Position numbers and translations under genes: made by a program
Notes under the pieces: model-generated
Seen by the model: the letters and a program-made list of their open reading frames with translations, nothing else
Database searches by the model: none
Told to the model about the DNA's origin: nothing
NCBI RefSeq assembly: GCF_023630255.1
Contig: NZ_JALPRS010000005.1
Span: 1 to 64,000 of the forward strand
Reading direction: 5' to 3'
DNA from: Pontibacter deserti
GTDB taxonomy: Bacteria; Bacteroidota; Bacteroidia; Cytophagales; Hymenobacteraceae
DNA length: 64,000 bases
In this document: positions 36,069 to 46,575 of the stretch, piece after piece
Position numbering within the stretch: the first letter of the stretch is position 1
Layout: each line of letters opens with the position of its first letter

Positions 36069-36458
36069 GTGAATTTTCTTAAAAAACTTGCGCTGTTTTC
36101 GTTGATAATTGGGTTGCTGATCGGGGCGCTGCAATTTTATACAAGTAACCAACTGGTGCACACGCATATATGGTGGTTGTTTGGGTTTATGGTGCTGGTT
36201 ACTGCATTAACCTTTTATGTCTCCAAGTTAGGAGTTAGTTACGATACAGATAACTTTCAGCTATACTACTTTGGCTCAATGGGCTTCCGGATGATATTGA
36301 GCATTGCACTTATATTTATATATGTGTTCATGTTCTCGGAGAACGAGTTACAGTTCGTGCTCAACTTCTTTGTGTTATATTTTCTATTTACCGGGTTTGA
36401 AATTTACAGCTTATTGGCTAACTTCGCACCGCAATTGAAAAAGCAAAAGGAAGTATAA
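36069..36458 (+). CDS. AtpI-like membrane protein of the atp operon
   Basis: A 129-residue protein with four predicted membrane helices, starting at a GTG seven bases after the previous stop. Position and topology match the second small gene found before atpB in Bacteroidota atp operons (AtpI-like), but sequence motifs are weak. Probably an assembly factor for the Fo sector; this is inferred from location. Confidence 0.72.
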   Translation: MNFLKKLALFSLIIGLLIGALQFYTSNQLVHTHIWWLFGFMVLVTALTFYVSKLGVSYDTDNFQLYYFGSMGFRMILSIALIFIYVFMFSENELQFVLNFFVLYFLFTGFEIYSLLANFAPQLKKQKEV

Positions 36459-36496
36459 AATACCACTTTACAAACGTTGCTTCTAACTATCTCTTA

Positions 36497-37528
36497 ATGA
36501 AGAAGTTATTTATTTTACTGTTTTCCTTCTTAACGATCACGGCTCAGGCGGCGTCTTCGGAAGGTGGGGAGTTCAAGCCCGGCGATATGATCACGCATCA
36601 CATCGCAGACGATTACAGCTGGCACTTTGCTGATGGCGCTGTGTTGTATTTGCCGGTAATCCTGATCGATAATGGCAAGCCTGTAGTATTTTCTTCTAGT
36701 AATTTCTATAACGAGAACCATGAGCTTGTGCCTTACAATGGGTATAAAATGGAGCATGGTCATATCTACAAGGTAAACGCAGCAGGCGAGCCGATTGAAG
36801 GCTATAAAGGCCTTTATGATATTTCGATTACAAAGAACGTGGCTTCTATGTTTGTAAGTGTGGCGTTGTTGTTCTTTGTGTTCTTCTCTATTGCGGGTAG
36901 CTATAAAAAGAATGCAGGCAGAGCCCCAAGAGGCATGCAGTCGTTCTTCGAGCCGATCATCATCTTTATCCGTGATGAAATTGCAAAGGCGAACATTGGT
37001 CCTAAGTATGAGCGCTACATGCCATACCTGCTTACCATCTTCTTTTTTATCTGGTTTAACAACCTGTTGGGCTTAATGCCGGGTGGTGCTAACTTAACTG
37101 GTAACATTGCAGTTACATTGGTGCTTGCTACAATGACGCTTTTGATTACTGTGTTTAGCGGTAATAAGAGCTACTGGGGACACATCTTCGCGACTCCGGG
37201 TGTACCAAAGTGGTTAGCTCCTATCATGATTCCGGTAGAGTTGATCGGTATCTTTACGAAGCCATTCTCCCTGATGGTCCGACTTTTTGCTAACATCACA
37301 GCAGGTCACATTATTATTCTTTCCCTGTTCAGCTTGATCTTTATATTCCAGAGCATTGCAGTTGGTCCATTAAGTGTAGCGTTCGCTACCTTCATGAACT
37401 TCCTGGAGTTGTTCGTGGCGCTGTTACAGGCTTATATCTTTACCTTGCTTTCTGCCATGTATTTTGGTGGTGCCGTTGAAGAGCACGATCACGTGGACGA
37501 CATGGGGCATGGCGATGGTCATCATTAA
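36497..37528 (+). CDS. atpB: ATP synthase Fo subunit a
   Basis: A 343-residue subunit a. It has a cleavable-looking signal peptide and a ~90-residue extracytoplasmic N-terminal region, as is common in Bacteroidota, then five to six helices. The essential proton-path Arg lies in SLMVRLFANITAGH. Asn/Gln-rich helix 4 and the C-terminal ALLQAYIFTLLSAMYFGGAVEEH are conserved. The end is His-rich (HDHVDDMGHGDGHH). With the c-ring it forms the proton channel. Confidence 0.95.
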   Translation: MKKLFILLFSFLTITAQAASSEGGEFKPGDMITHHIADDYSWHFADGAVLYLPVILIDNGKPVVFSSSNFYNENHELVPYNGYKMEHGHIYKVNAAGEPIEGYKGLYDISITKNVASMFVSVALLFFVFFSIAGSYKKNAGRAPRGMQSFFEPIIIFIRDEIAKANIGPKYERYMPYLLTIFFFIWFNNLLGLMPGGANLTGNIAVTLVLATMTLLITVFSGNKSYWGHIFATPGVPKWLAPIMIPVELIGIFTKPFSLMVRLFANITAGHIIILSLFSLIFIFQSIAVGPLSVAFATFMNFLELFVALLQAYIFTLLSAMYFGGAVEEHDHVDDMGHGDGHH

Positions 37529-37546
37529 TCTGAATTCTTTTTTTAA

Positions 37547-37828
<282 letters not shown>

Positions 37829-37842
37829 TTAAAGCTTTTGTT

Positions 37843-37882
37843 GATCTCACGTCCGGACGCATGGTCCGGACGATGAGGTCAA
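37843..37882 (+). other. Strong hairpin between atpE and atpF
   Basis: A perfect nine-bp inner stem (CGTCCGGAC/GTCCGGACG), loop GCATG, then an eight-bp outer stem with one wobble after a single bulged base. There is no T-tract after it, so it is not a classical terminator. It could stabilise the upstream mRNA containing atpE, the subunit needed in most copies, or act as a processing or attenuation site. Confidence 0.8.
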
Positions 37883-37962
37883 AAGTAGTTGCATAGTTAA
37901 AGAGCCGGTATTGCGAAGGCAAACAGGCAAATAAAAAACCTAATAGTCAACTTTCATAAACA

Positions 37963-38457
37963 ATGGAATTAGTAACCCCCAATTTCGGTCTAATTTTCTG
38001 GCAGTTAGTAACGTTCTTAATCGTTCTTTTCCTGCTTACCAAATTCGCTTGGAAGCCAATCATGAACGCCCTGCGCGAGCGTGAAACTTCTATCGAAAAC
38101 GCATTAAGCGCTGCTGAAAAAGCAAAGCTTGAAATGCAAGGCTTAAAAGCTGAGAACGAGAAACTATTGGCTGAAGCTCGTATGGAGCGTGATAAAATTT
38201 TGAAGGAAGCTTCAGATGCTGGTAACGCACTTGTTGAGAATGCAAGAAACAAAGCGAACGAAGAAGGTGCCCGTTTGATCGCTCAGGCTCGTGAGGCTAT
38301 AGAGAACGAAAAACGTGCTGCTCTTACGGAAGTGAAGAATATGGCAGCTGCTTTATCGGTTGACATTGCAGAACGCATTCTGAGAAGAGAGCTTAACGAC
38401 CCACAGGCGCAGCAAGCCCTGGCGCAGGATTACATCCGCGAAGTAACGCTTAACTAA
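37963..38457 (+). CDS. atpF: ATP synthase Fo subunit b
   Basis: A 164-residue subunit b: one N-terminal membrane helix (about 8-27, LIFWQLVTFLIVLFLL), then the conserved KFAWKPIMNALRERE and a long charged coiled coil rich in Ala/Glu/Lys to the end. It is the peripheral stalk that holds F1 to Fo. Length is normal. Confidence 0.96.
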   Translation: MELVTPNFGLIFWQLVTFLIVLFLLTKFAWKPIMNALRERETSIENALSAAEKAKLEMQGLKAENEKLLAEARMERDKILKEASDAGNALVENARNKANEEGARLIAQAREAIENEKRAALTEVKNMAAALSVDIAERILRRELNDPQAQQALAQDYIREVTLN

Positions 38458-38510
38458 AAATAAAACTGATGGCGCTGTAAAAGCAGCAGCCATACTTTAT
38501 AAAAAGCAAT

Positions 38511-39068
38511 ATGTCAGAAATTAGAGTTGCTTCCAGATATGCGAAGTCGCTGATTGAGCTGGCTGCGGAGAAAGGCGTGCTGGAACAGGTTCATGAAGAT
38601 ATGAAGCTGTTTACAAATGTTGTTACCCGTAACAGAGATCTGCAGTTACTGCTACGCAACCCAATTGTGAAGTCAGATAAAAAGCTGGCGGTTATCAATG
38701 GTGTATTTAAAGGTAAAGTACAGGAGATGACACTGGCCTTCTTTAACATCGTTGCTCGCAAAAACCGTGAGTCGTTGCTGGAGTTTATAGCAACAGAATT
38801 TGATAAGCAATACAATGTAATGAAAGGAATACAGCGTGCAAGTGTCATATCAGCTACGCCGCTTTCTCCTGCATTGCGACAGCAACTTGGCGAAAGACTT
38901 GCCAACGAAACTGGTAAAACCATTCAGTTAGAAGAAATGATCGATCCAAACCTTATTGGCGGCTTTGTGCTGAAAGTAGGCGATAAGCAGATCGACAGCT
39001 CTGTGAAGTATAGCCTTCGCAAGCTCAAAAATAATTTTAAAGACAATTCCTATATTAATAAACTATAA
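38511..39068 (+). CDS. atpH: ATP synthase F1 subunit delta
   Basis: A 185-residue delta subunit (OSCP). The N-terminal helical bundle starts [14 protein letters not shown], and the C-terminal signature [29 protein letters not shown] is intact. It caps the peripheral stalk on F1. The stop is two bases before the atpA ATG, implying coupled translation. Confidence 0.96.
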   Translation: MSEIRVASRYAKSLIELAAEKGVLEQVHEDMKLFTNVVTRNRDLQLLLRNPIVKSDKKLAVINGVFKGKVQEMTLAFFNIVARKNRESLLEFIATEFDKQYNVMKGIQRASVISATPLSPALRQQLGERLANETGKTIQLEEMIDPNLIGGFVLKVGDKQIDSSVKYSLRKLKNNFKDNSYINKL

Positions 39069-39070
39069 TC

Positions 39071-40651
39071 ATGGCAGAAGTAAGACCTGACGAAGTATCA
39101 GCCATACTAAGAGAGCAGCTATCAAACTTCCGTTCTGAGGCAGAACTGGAAGAGGTAGGTACAGTACTGCAAGTGGGTGACGGTGTCGCTCGTATCTATG
39201 GCCTTTCCAGAGCACAGTCTGGTGAGCTTTTAGAGTTTGAGAACGGACTACAGGCGCTTGTTCTGAACCTGGAAGAAGACAATGTAGGTGCCGTAATGCT
39301 TGGCGACTACAGCGAAATCAAAGAAGGCGCTACAGTAAGAAGAACAAACCGCATTGCCTCTGTTAAAGTTGGTGATGGTATTATTGGCCGTGTGGTTAAC
39401 ACACTTGGTCAGCCTATAGATGGTCGTGGACCAATTGCTGGTGAATTATACGAGATGCCACTGGAGCGTAAAGCACCAGGTGTTATTTTCCGTCAGCCGG
39501 TAAACGAACCAATGCAGACTGGTATCAAAGCGATCGACTCAATGATTCCGATCGGCCGTGGACAGCGTGAGCTTATCATCGGTGACCGCCAGACTGGTAA
39601 ATCAGCTGTTGCAATCGATACAATCCTTAACCAGCGTGAGTTCTTTGAAAAAGGACAGCCTGTATTCTGTATCTATGTTGCAGTTGGTCAGAAAGCATCT
39701 ACTGTAGCTCAGGTTGTTAAAGCTCTGACTGAAGGTGGTGCAATGGATTATACAGTAGTTGTTGCGGCTTCTGCTTCTGATCCTGCTCCAATGCAGTTCT
39801 TTGCACCATTTACAGGTGCAGCTATCGGTGAGTTCTTCCGTGATACAGGACGTCCTGCACTGGTTGTTTATGATGACCTTTCTAAGCAGGCGGTAGCATA
39901 CCGTGAAGTGTCTCTTCTACTAAGAAGACCACCAGGGCGTGAAGCTTATCCAGGTGACGTATTCTACCTGCACTCTCGCTTATTAGAGCGTGCTGCAAAA
40001 GTTAACGCATCTGATGAGATTGCTCGTAACATGAACGACTTACCAGAGTCTATCCGTCATTTAGTGAAAGGTGGTGGTTCTTTAACTGCACTTCCGATCA
40101 TTGAGACACAGGCTGGTGACGTTTCTGCTTATATCCCGACAAACGTAATTTCTATTACAGACGGTCAGATCTTCCTTGAGACGAACTTGTTCAACTCAGG
40201 TATTCGTCCGGCGATCAACGTAGGTATCTCGGTATCTCGTGTGGGTGGTAACGCTCAGATCAAAGCGATGAAGAAAGTGTCTGGTACTCTGAAGCTTGAT
40301 CAGGCGCAGTTCCGTGAACTGGAAGCGTTTGCTAAATTTGGTTCTGACCTGGATGCTGCTACTAAGCTTACAATTGAGCGTGGTCGTCGTAACCTGGAAA
40401 TCCTGAAGCAGCCACAGTTCTCTCCGGTACCAGTTGCTGAGCAGGTAGCAATTATCTACTGCGCTACAAACGGTCTGTTGGATGATGTGCCTGTAACAGA
40501 AGTAAGAACTTTCGAGAAAGACTTCCAGCGTACAATGCGTGCGCAGCACCAGGATACTCTTAATGCTTTGTTAGCCGGTAAACTGGATGACGAGACAACA
40601 GGAGTTATCCGTCAGGTAGCAAGAGAGCTTTCAGCTAAATACAAGAAGTAA
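39071..40651 (+). CDS. atpA: ATP synthase F1 subunit alpha
   Basis: A 526-residue alpha subunit. Walker A is GDRQTGKSA (from residue 171), Walker B is [10 protein letters not shown], and the family signature near [14 protein letters not shown] is present. It is the non-catalytic nucleotide-binding partner of beta in F1. The coding sequence appears almost free of the AAGTATA/TATACTT words that fill most other genes here, as expected for a highly expressed gene avoiding ATA codons. Confidence 0.98.
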   Translation: MAEVRPDEVSAILREQLSNFRSEAELEEVGTVLQVGDGVARIYGLSRAQSGELLEFENGLQALVLNLEEDNVGAVMLGDYSEIKEGATVRRTNRIASVKVGDGIIGRVVNTLGQPIDGRGPIAGELYEMPLERKAPGVIFRQPVNEPMQTGIKAIDSMIPIGRGQRELIIGDRQTGKSAVAIDTILNQREFFEKGQPVFCIYVAVGQKASTVAQVVKALTEGGAMDYTVVVAASASDPAPMQFFAPFTGAAIGEFFRDTGRPALVVYDDLSKQAVAYREVSLLLRRPPGREAYPGDVFYLHSRLLERAAKVNASDEIARNMNDLPESIRHLVKGGGSLTALPIIETQAGDVSAYIPTNVISITDGQIFLETNLFNSGIRPAINVGISVSRVGGNAQIKAMKKVSGTLKLDQAQFRELEAFAKFGSDLDAATKLTIERGRRNLEILKQPQFSPVPVAEQVAIIYCATNGLLDDVPVTEVRTFEKDFQRTMRAQHQDTLNALLAGKLDDETTGVIRQVARELSAKYKK

Positions 40652-40726
40652 TATTTAAGTTATGCGTTAGGGGTTAAGAAGTATAAAGCTTCTTAGCCTT
40701 TAACTTTTGCTCATAACAAAAACTAT

Positions 40727-41617
40727 ATGGCAAGTTTAAAAGAGGTTAGAAGCCGCATTACATCGGTATCGTCGACACAGCAGATTACAAAAGCCATGAA
40801 AATGGTGGCAGCTGCTAAGCTAAGACGTGCACAGGACAATATCCTGCGCATGCGCCCTTATGCGCAACGCTTAAGCGGTATTTTAGCTAACCTGTCTACG
40901 CTTACTGAAGGGTCTATAGAAAATAAGTATTCTGTAAAACGAGAAGTAAACAGAGTTCTTATTATAGCAGTTACTTCTGACCGTGGTCTGGCTGGTGCTT
41001 TTAACTCCAACATTATAAAGGCAGTTACAACATTAGCTGCTACAAAGTATAGCAGCCAATTAGAAGCCGGTAATGTTACCTTTTTAACATTAGGTAAAAA
41101 AGGCTTTGAAGCTTTGAGTAAGCGTGGTTTTAACGTTATAGGTGAGTACAATACAATCTTCACTAACCTTTCTTTCGATACGGTTCGTGCAGCTGCAGAG
41201 CGCGCGATGAATGGTTTCGTGTCAGGTGAGTTTGATCAGGTAGAGCTTATCTATAATGAGTTTAAGAACGTAGCTACACAAATTGTACGTACTGAGCAGT
41301 TCCTTCCGATAGAAGAGCAGCAGATTGACGACAGCAGAGCAGCTACCCTTGTACCGGATTATACTTTTGAGCCATCTAAAGAAGAAATTATTCAGGAGCT
41401 GATACCTAAGTCATTGAAGATTCAGGTATACAAAGCCGTGTTAGAATCTAATGCATCAGAGCATGGTGCCCGAATGACTGCCATGGATAAGGCGACTGAA
41501 AATGCCGGTGAACTGCTGAAGGAGCTGAAGCTTACTTATAACAGGACACGACAGGCCGCTATCACGAAAGAGATTCTCGAGATCGTGGGTGGTGCCGAGG
41601 CCCTTGCTTCAAAATAA
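40727..41617 (+). CDS. atpG: ATP synthase F1 subunit gamma
   Basis: A 296-residue gamma subunit, the central rotor shaft. The N-terminal coiled-coil helix (EVRSRITSVSSTQQITKAMKMVAAAKLRRAQ), TSDRGLAGAFN and the C-terminal helix (RMTAMDKATENAGELLKELKLTYNRTRQAAITKEI) are all present. It is the last gene of this operon; beta (atpD) and epsilon (atpC) do not follow and are presumably elsewhere. Confidence 0.97.
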   Translation: MASLKEVRSRITSVSSTQQITKAMKMVAAAKLRRAQDNILRMRPYAQRLSGILANLSTLTEGSIENKYSVKREVNRVLIIAVTSDRGLAGAFNSNIIKAVTTLAATKYSSQLEAGNVTFLTLGKKGFEALSKRGFNVIGEYNTIFTNLSFDTVRAAAERAMNGFVSGEFDQVELIYNEFKNVATQIVRTEQFLPIEEQQIDDSRAATLVPDYTFEPSKEEIIQELIPKSLKIQVYKAVLESNASEHGARMTAMDKATENAGELLKELKLTYNRTRQAAITKEILEIVGGAEALASK

Positions 41618-41643
41618 AGAAGAAAGAAATACCTATAAAGCAG

Positions 41644-41676
41644 CGCCCATCTCTAAGGTGGGCGTTGTTGTTTTAT
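41644..41676 (+). terminator. Terminator after atpG
   Basis: An eight-bp stem (CGCCCA core, one wobble) followed by a T-rich tract, 26 bases after the atpG stop. It closes the atp operon. Confidence 0.78.
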
Positions 41677-41756
41677 ACCTGTACCATCTGCTGTTAATTA
41701 ATTGTTAAAGATTAAGCTTTAGCAATTAAAGTATGCCATAACTAACGTGTTTACTC

Positions 41757-41764
41757 TAATTTTG
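41757..41764 (+). promoter_or_regulatory. TAnnTTTG promoter element, pafA
   Basis: TAATTTTG, 21 bases before the chosen pafA ATG at 41786. It lies within an upstream extension of the pafA frame, which argues for the later start. Confidence 0.55.
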
Positions 41765-41785
41765 GGTCAGACGCTAAAAGGAGAG

Positions 41786-43447
41786 ATGAAAATAATAGCC
41801 ACTAAAATACTTCTTGTATGGATGCTCCTGCTTACAGCATGTGCAGCAAATACTGGAAAAACAGTTAGTCAGAAAGAAGTTACAGCTACACTTAACCGTC
41901 CAAAACTGGTAGTAGGTATAGTAGTGGACCAGATGCGTTATGATTTCTTATACCGCTACTGGGACAAGTATGGGGAGGATGGTTTTAAAAAACTGGTAAG
42001 GCAGGGGTTCAATTTTAAGAACACCAACTATAATTACGTACCAACTTACACAGCACCGGGGCATGCAAGTATCTATACAGGCAGTATACCAGCGGTAAAT
42101 GGCATCATAGCAAATAGCTGGTATAACCGGGAAACCGGAAAAACGATGTATTGTGTAGAAGATAAGACGGTAAAAACAGTGGGAAGTACATCAAAAGCCG
42201 GTGAGATGTCTCCTAAAAATTTACTTTCTACAACTATAACAGATCAACTGCAGTTAGCCACAAACAAAAGAGCTAAAGTAATTAGTGTTGCTTTAAAAGA
42301 CAGAGGTGCTGTAATACCAGGAGGCTATATGGCAGACGGTGCTTATTGGTTTGATTCGCAGACAGGGAATTTTATAACAAGTACGTTTTACCAAAGTGCG
42401 TTGCCAGATTGGGTAAATGAATTTAACCAACAAAAACTGGCTGAAAAGTACCTGAACCAGACTTGGAATACGCTGTTCCCAATAGAGCAATATACCAATA
42501 GTACTGCTGACAACATGCCTTACGAAGAAGGATTATATGGAAAAAAAGAACCTGTATTTCCTTATGATCTGGCCGAAATCAGAGGAAAAGATTTCGAACT
42601 TTTACGTACAACTCCCTTTGGTAACACGTTAACTAAAGACTTTGCTGTTAAAGCTTTGCACGCAGAGCAATTAGGTAAAGGAGATGCTACAGATTTTTTA
42701 TCGGTTAGTTTTTCATCTACAGACTACATAGGACATGACTTTGGGCCTAATTCTGTTGAAGTTGAAGACACTTACCTGCGCCTGGACAGAGAAATAGCTG
42801 CTTTGCTACAAGAGCTGGAGAAAACAGTTGGAAAAGAAAACCTGTTAGTATTCCTGACAGCGGACCACGGGATAGCAAATGTTACCGCGTACATGGTCTC
42901 AGAGAGAGCAACTGCCGGTGCTATAAACTATAATGTGATAGGCGACTCTTTAAAGGCATACATGGGGCGTACCTATGGAGAAGGTAAATGGATGGAAAAG
43001 TATACTAATCAGCAAGTATACCTTAACCGTAAACTAATAGCTGAAAAGAAGCTGAAGCTAACAGATGTGCAGCAGGATGTAGCCAATTATATAACTACGC
43101 TGGAAGGTGTAGCCAGAACGATAACTGCTGAAACCTTACAGAATACCAGTTGGAGCCATGGCCAGATGCGGCAGGTAGAGAATGGGTATAATGCGCGTCG
43201 CTCCGGAGACGTTATGGTACAACTGGAACCAAACTGGCAAAAGCATGGGCCGAAAGGAACAGCACACGGCTCTTACTCTACCCACGATACGCACGTGCCT
43301 CTTTTGTGGTATGGCTGGAAAGTTAAACCAGGAGAAAGCGCTGCTGCAGTAGAAATAACAGACATAGCACCAACGCTGGCTACATGGCTACATATACAGG
43401 AGCCAAGTGGAAGTACAGGAAAAGCATTACAGGAATACATGAAATAA
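41786..43447 (+). CDS. pafA: PafA-type alkaline phosphatase
   Basis: A 553-residue periplasmic or surface lipoprotein (LLTAC, Cys19) of the alkaline phosphatase superfamily, closest to the Bacteroidota phosphate-irrepressible PafA. Metal ligand Asp48 lies in GIVVDQMRYDF and the nucleophile Thr89 in YTAPGHASIYTG. SSTDYIGHDFGP, LTADHGI and SYSTHDTHVPLLWYG carry the other ligands. It hydrolyses phosphomonoesters to release phosphate. It is monocistronic by spacing. Confidence 0.93.
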   Translation: MKIIATKILLVWMLLLTACAANTGKTVSQKEVTATLNRPKLVVGIVVDQMRYDFLYRYWDKYGEDGFKKLVRQGFNFKNTNYNYVPTYTAPGHASIYTGSIPAVNGIIANSWYNRETGKTMYCVEDKTVKTVGSTSKAGEMSPKNLLSTTITDQLQLATNKRAKVISVALKDRGAVIPGGYMADGAYWFDSQTGNFITSTFYQSALPDWVNEFNQQKLAEKYLNQTWNTLFPIEQYTNSTADNMPYEEGLYGKKEPVFPYDLAEIRGKDFELLRTTPFGNTLTKDFAVKALHAEQLGKGDATDFLSVSFSSTDYIGHDFGPNSVEVEDTYLRLDREIAALLQELEKTVGKENLLVFLTADHGIANVTAYMVSERATAGAINYNVIGDSLKAYMGRTYGEGKWMEKYTNQQVYLNRKLIAEKKLKLTDVQQDVANYITTLEGVARTITAETLQNTSWSHGQMRQVENGYNARRSGDVMVQLEPNWQKHGPKGTAHGSYSTHDTHVPLLWYGWKVKPGESAAAVEITDIAPTLATWLHIQEPSGSTGKALQEYMK

Positions 43448-43487
43448 TAAAGCACTGAAAGTAAGTGCTAAAGTATAATTAAGAGTT

Positions 43488-44054
43488 ATGAATAATTTAG
43501 ACAAAAACAATCCATGGCATAGCGTGAGCTACGGTGAGGAAGCTCCAAGTGTAGTAACTGCCATCATTGAAATACCAAAAGGATCGAAGGCGAAGTATGA
43601 GTTGGACAAAGAAAGCGGAATGCTGAAGCTGGACCGTGTACTTTTCTCTTCAATTCACTATCCTGCTAACTATGGCTTTATACCTAAAACCTATTGCGAC
43701 GATAAAGACCCGTTAGATATCCTGGTGATCTGTTCTGTAGATGTGCAGCCAATGTGCCTTATCGATGCGAAAGTGATCGGTGTAATGCAGATGATCGATA
43801 ACAACGAAGAAGATGATAAGATCATAGCTGTTGCAAACAATGATATGTCTGTACGCCACATCAACGATATTTCTGAGTTACCGCCACATACATTACTTGA
43901 AGTTCGTCGTTTCTTTGAAGATTATAAGAAGCTGGAGCATAAAGAAGTAATAGTAGAGCAGTTTTTAGGTCGTGAACATGCATACCAGATCATACAGGAC
44001 AGCATTAACTTGTATAATGCAACCTTTACTGAAGAAAAGCAGAACGTACTATAA
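43488..44054 (+). CDS. ppa: Inorganic pyrophosphatase, family I
   Basis: A 188-residue cytosolic pyrophosphatase. The metal-binding signature DDKDPLD (Asp72, Asp74, Asp77) follows [12 protein letters not shown], and [20 protein letters not shown] sequence (here [16 protein letters not shown]) opens the fold. It pulls biosynthetic reactions forward by destroying pyrophosphate. Forty bases separate it from pafA, so the two phosphate-releasing enzymes may be co-transcribed. Confidence 0.96.
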   Translation: MNNLDKNNPWHSVSYGEEAPSVVTAIIEIPKGSKAKYELDKESGMLKLDRVLFSSIHYPANYGFIPKTYCDDKDPLDILVICSVDVQPMCLIDAKVIGVMQMIDNNEEDDKIIAVANNDMSVRHINDISELPPHTLLEVRRFFEDYKKLEHKEVIVEQFLGREHAYQIIQDSINLYNATFTEEKQNVL

Positions 44055-44072
44055 GAATTTACTTTCCTGTTT

Positions 44073-44108
44073 AGCCTGGCGTGGGGTTTCCTGTGTCAGG
44101 CTTTTTTG
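44073..44108 (+). terminator. Terminator after ppa
   Basis: AGCCTG pairs with CAGGCT across an 18- to 20-base loop and is followed by six T residues, 18 bases after the ppa stop. Confidence 0.7.
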
Positions 44109-44164
44109 TTTTAAGCCGTACCTGATTTGATAAAAGAGTAATAGTTTCGAACTTGCAGTAACAG

Positions 44165-45067
44165 ATGAAGGAACAAAGTATAGATCAGGAGATAAACTAT
44201 AAAAATAAGAAAGCTTATAGTTTGCTGCTAAAAGTGCTGACAGGCATACTTTATAGCAGCATCTTTATTTCGTTCTGTGCCTTCGCTCTTACTATCGAAA
44301 CCTATAAACTCGCCAGGCTGCCTGTATCTATACCCATGGCAGTCTTCGTTTTTCTGGCAACATTGTTTACTTATAACCTGAGCAGTGTACAAAGTATACT
44401 GCGGAGAAAGAAACCTGCCTTACAGCCGGACACTACTTGGTGGCAACGGCATAAAAAGAAGCTGGCTATAGTAGGCCTGGTAAGTATAGCTTTAGCAGTA
44501 GCTGTATACTTTTACTTTGATCTCCGTTTAAATATATGGTTCGTGCTGCATCTGGCAATTATTTCAATAGGGTATACCATCCCGATCATGTACCGCAAGA
44601 AAAGTGTGCAGCCTTTGCGTCGTGTGCCTTTGCTAAAGGTATTCCTGATAGCATATGTGTGGGCAGTTGTAACAGCTTTGTTTCCGTTGATAGATGCCGA
44701 TATTTACGTGCTGGACTTGGGCGCTTTGCAGTTATTCCTCCGGCGTTTCCTGTTTATACTTGCCCTTGCGCTGCTTTTTGATATCCGTGATTATACCTAC
44801 GACCGCCATACCAATACATTAACGGTGCCGGGGCTTATTGGGGTAAGATACACAAAGCTGCTCTCGCTGGGGCTGTTGCTGTTATATGCTGTAGTGGTAA
44901 GTATAACCGAAGGGGGAGGTATAGAAACTGCGTTGCTACTAGCTACAGCTGCAGCGGCTCTGGTCGTAATCTTTTCTTCAGAATTAAAACCGAGGATATA
45001 TTTTTTACTACTGGCTGATGGAGCGATGCTGTTACATGCAGCATTGGTATACTTTGCCAGAACTTAA
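44165..45067 (+). CDS. UbiA-like membrane protein lacking the first Asp motif
   Basis: A 300-residue polytopic protein with about eight helices. The second aspartate motif of the UbiA prenyltransferase superfamily is clear: FDIRDYTYDRHTNTLTVP with Asp206, Asp209 and Asp213. The first motif (normally N-D-x-x-D) is replaced by YNLSSVQSILRRKKP around 70-83, with no Asp. It may be a non-catalytic or altered-substrate relative, for example of quinone or carotenoid prenyltransferases. Its end overlaps that of the convergent nnr gene by four bases. Confidence 0.7.
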   Translation: MKEQSIDQEINYKNKKAYSLLLKVLTGILYSSIFISFCAFALTIETYKLARLPVSIPMAVFVFLATLFTYNLSSVQSILRRKKPALQPDTTWWQRHKKKLAIVGLVSIALAVAVYFYFDLRLNIWFVLHLAIISIGYTIPIMYRKKSVQPLRRVPLLKVFLIAYVWAVVTALFPLIDADIYVLDLGALQLFLRRFLFILALALLFDIRDYTYDRHTNTLTVPGLIGVRYTKLLSLGLLLLYAVVVSITEGGGIETALLLATAAAALVVIFSSELKPRIYFLLLADGAMLLHAALVYFART

Positions 45068-46575
45068 GAAGTAGCAAGCATCATAAAAGCCTGTGGCAGA
45101 TGATCAACCAGGTCTGAAGCTACCATTCCGATAGCACCTACTTTCTGTAATGCAAGATCTCCGGCAAGGCCGTGCACAAAAACACCAAGTATACAAGCCT
45201 CTTCCAAAGCATAACCCTGCGCTACCAAAGCCGAGATCACACCTGTTAATACATCGCCGGTGCCACCGGTGGCCATGCCTGCATTACCTGTGGTATTAAA
45301 GTATACCTTACCTTCCGGGGTGCCTATGGCGGTGTTAGCTCCTTTTAAAGCAATATAGCAACTATATTCCCGGCAAAATTCGCGCATATCTTCCAGGCGA
45401 TCATAATGATTTTTGGACTTGCCAACCAGCCGCTCAAATTCTTTAGGATGAGGTGTAAAAATTACCTTGTTTTTTGGTAACTGAGCTTTTAACCTGTCGC
45501 TGCTGGCAATAATGTTAATGGCATCGGCATCAATAACCATCGGATGAGTTGACGTAGCCAGTAACTGCCCGATTGCTGTTTTAGTTACTTTCTCCTTGCC
45601 CATTCCCGGCCCCATTCCTATTGCTGTATATTTCTCTGTGTCTTCAGGCAACTCAGAAATAAACAGTTTATGCTTATCTGTTAAGGTCATGGCTTCGGGT
45701 ACGGCCGTCTGAAGTATAGAGTAGCCAGAAGTTGGTACATGCATAGTAAGTAAGCCTACACCGCTCCGCAGGCAAGCCCGCGCTGCCAGTACCGCTGCCC
45801 CCATTTTTCCATAGCCACCACACATTAAAAGTGCATGCCCATACGAACCTTTATGCGAGAATTTTGCCCGGGGTTTAAGCAGTTGCTTTACATCGTCTGA
45901 AGTGATACAGTAATAGTTGGCAGATGCTTCTGCAATAAAGGCTGGGCTCAGTCCAATAGGTACCGTATGCCACTCCCCAACATAAGGCTCATGCTGCGGC
46001 AGGAAAAAGGCGAGCTTAGGCAGCTCAAAACTTATCGTATAGTTTGCCCGCATTATGGCTCCTTCTTCTGGTGTCTGGCTATCAGTATAAAGCCCTGAAG
46101 GTATGTCGATGGCTGTGATGCATGCACCGCTGTTGTTCAGGTGTTGTATAACTTCTGCAAATAAACCGCTGACAGGCCGGTTAAGGCCTGTGCCGAAGAG
46201 CGCGTCTATCACACAATGCTTAGTATGAAGTGCCGGCAGATCGGCTGAGGAATGTATGTAATGTGGTGCTACTGCCTCGGGAAGGCGCTGCAGGTTTACT
46301 TTATGATCAGGAGACGCATTGGCAGAATCTCCAACTATAAATACTTTTACATGATGTTGCCGCTGAGAAAGCAACCGGGCCACTGCCAAACCATCGCCAC
46401 CGTTGTTGCCGGGCCCGCAGAAAATGTACACGTATTGCTGTGGCATGAACTTGTTCTCGAACCAACATACAAAAGCCTTGGCTGCCCGTTCCATCAGCTC
46501 CAGCGAATCTATTTCTTCATACTGTAAGGTTGCGGCATCGGCGTCATGTGTCTGGGCTGCGGAAAGAATTTTCAT
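45064..46575 (-). CDS. nnr: Bifunctional NAD(P)H-hydrate epimerase/dehydratase
   Basis: A 503-residue fusion of NnrE and NnrD, which repairs damaged NAD(P)H hydrates. The N-terminal epimerase (about 1-215) has FCGPGNNGGDGLAVARLL and DALFGTGLNRPV. The C-terminal ADP-dependent dehydratase (about 225-500) has GSYGHALLMCGGYGKMGAAVLA, TPHPKEFERL and GNAGMATGGTGDVLTG. Fusion of the two is usual in bacteria. Start is ATG. Confidence 0.96.
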   Translation of the reverse strand: MKILSAAQTHDADAATLQYEEIDSLELMERAAKAFVCWFENKFMPQQYVYIFCGPGNNGGDGLAVARLLSQRQHHVKVFIVGDSANASPDHKVNLQRLPEAVAPHYIHSSADLPALHTKHCVIDALFGTGLNRPVSGLFAEVIQHLNNSGACITAIDIPSGLYTDSQTPEEGAIMRANYTISFELPKLAFFLPQHEPYVGEWHTVPIGLSPAFIAEASANYYCITSDDVKQLLKPRAKFSHKGSYGHALLMCGGYGKMGAAVLAARACLRSGVGLLTMHVPTSGYSILQTAVPEAMTLTDKHKLFISELPEDTEKYTAIGMGPGMGKEKVTKTAIGQLLATSTHPMVIDADAINIIASSDRLKAQLPKNKVIFTPHPKEFERLVGKSKNHYDRLEDMREFCREYSCYIALKGANTAIGTPEGKVYFNTTGNAGMATGGTGDVLTGVISALVAQGYALEEACILGVFVHGLAGDLALQKVGAIGMVASDLVDHLPQAFMMLATS

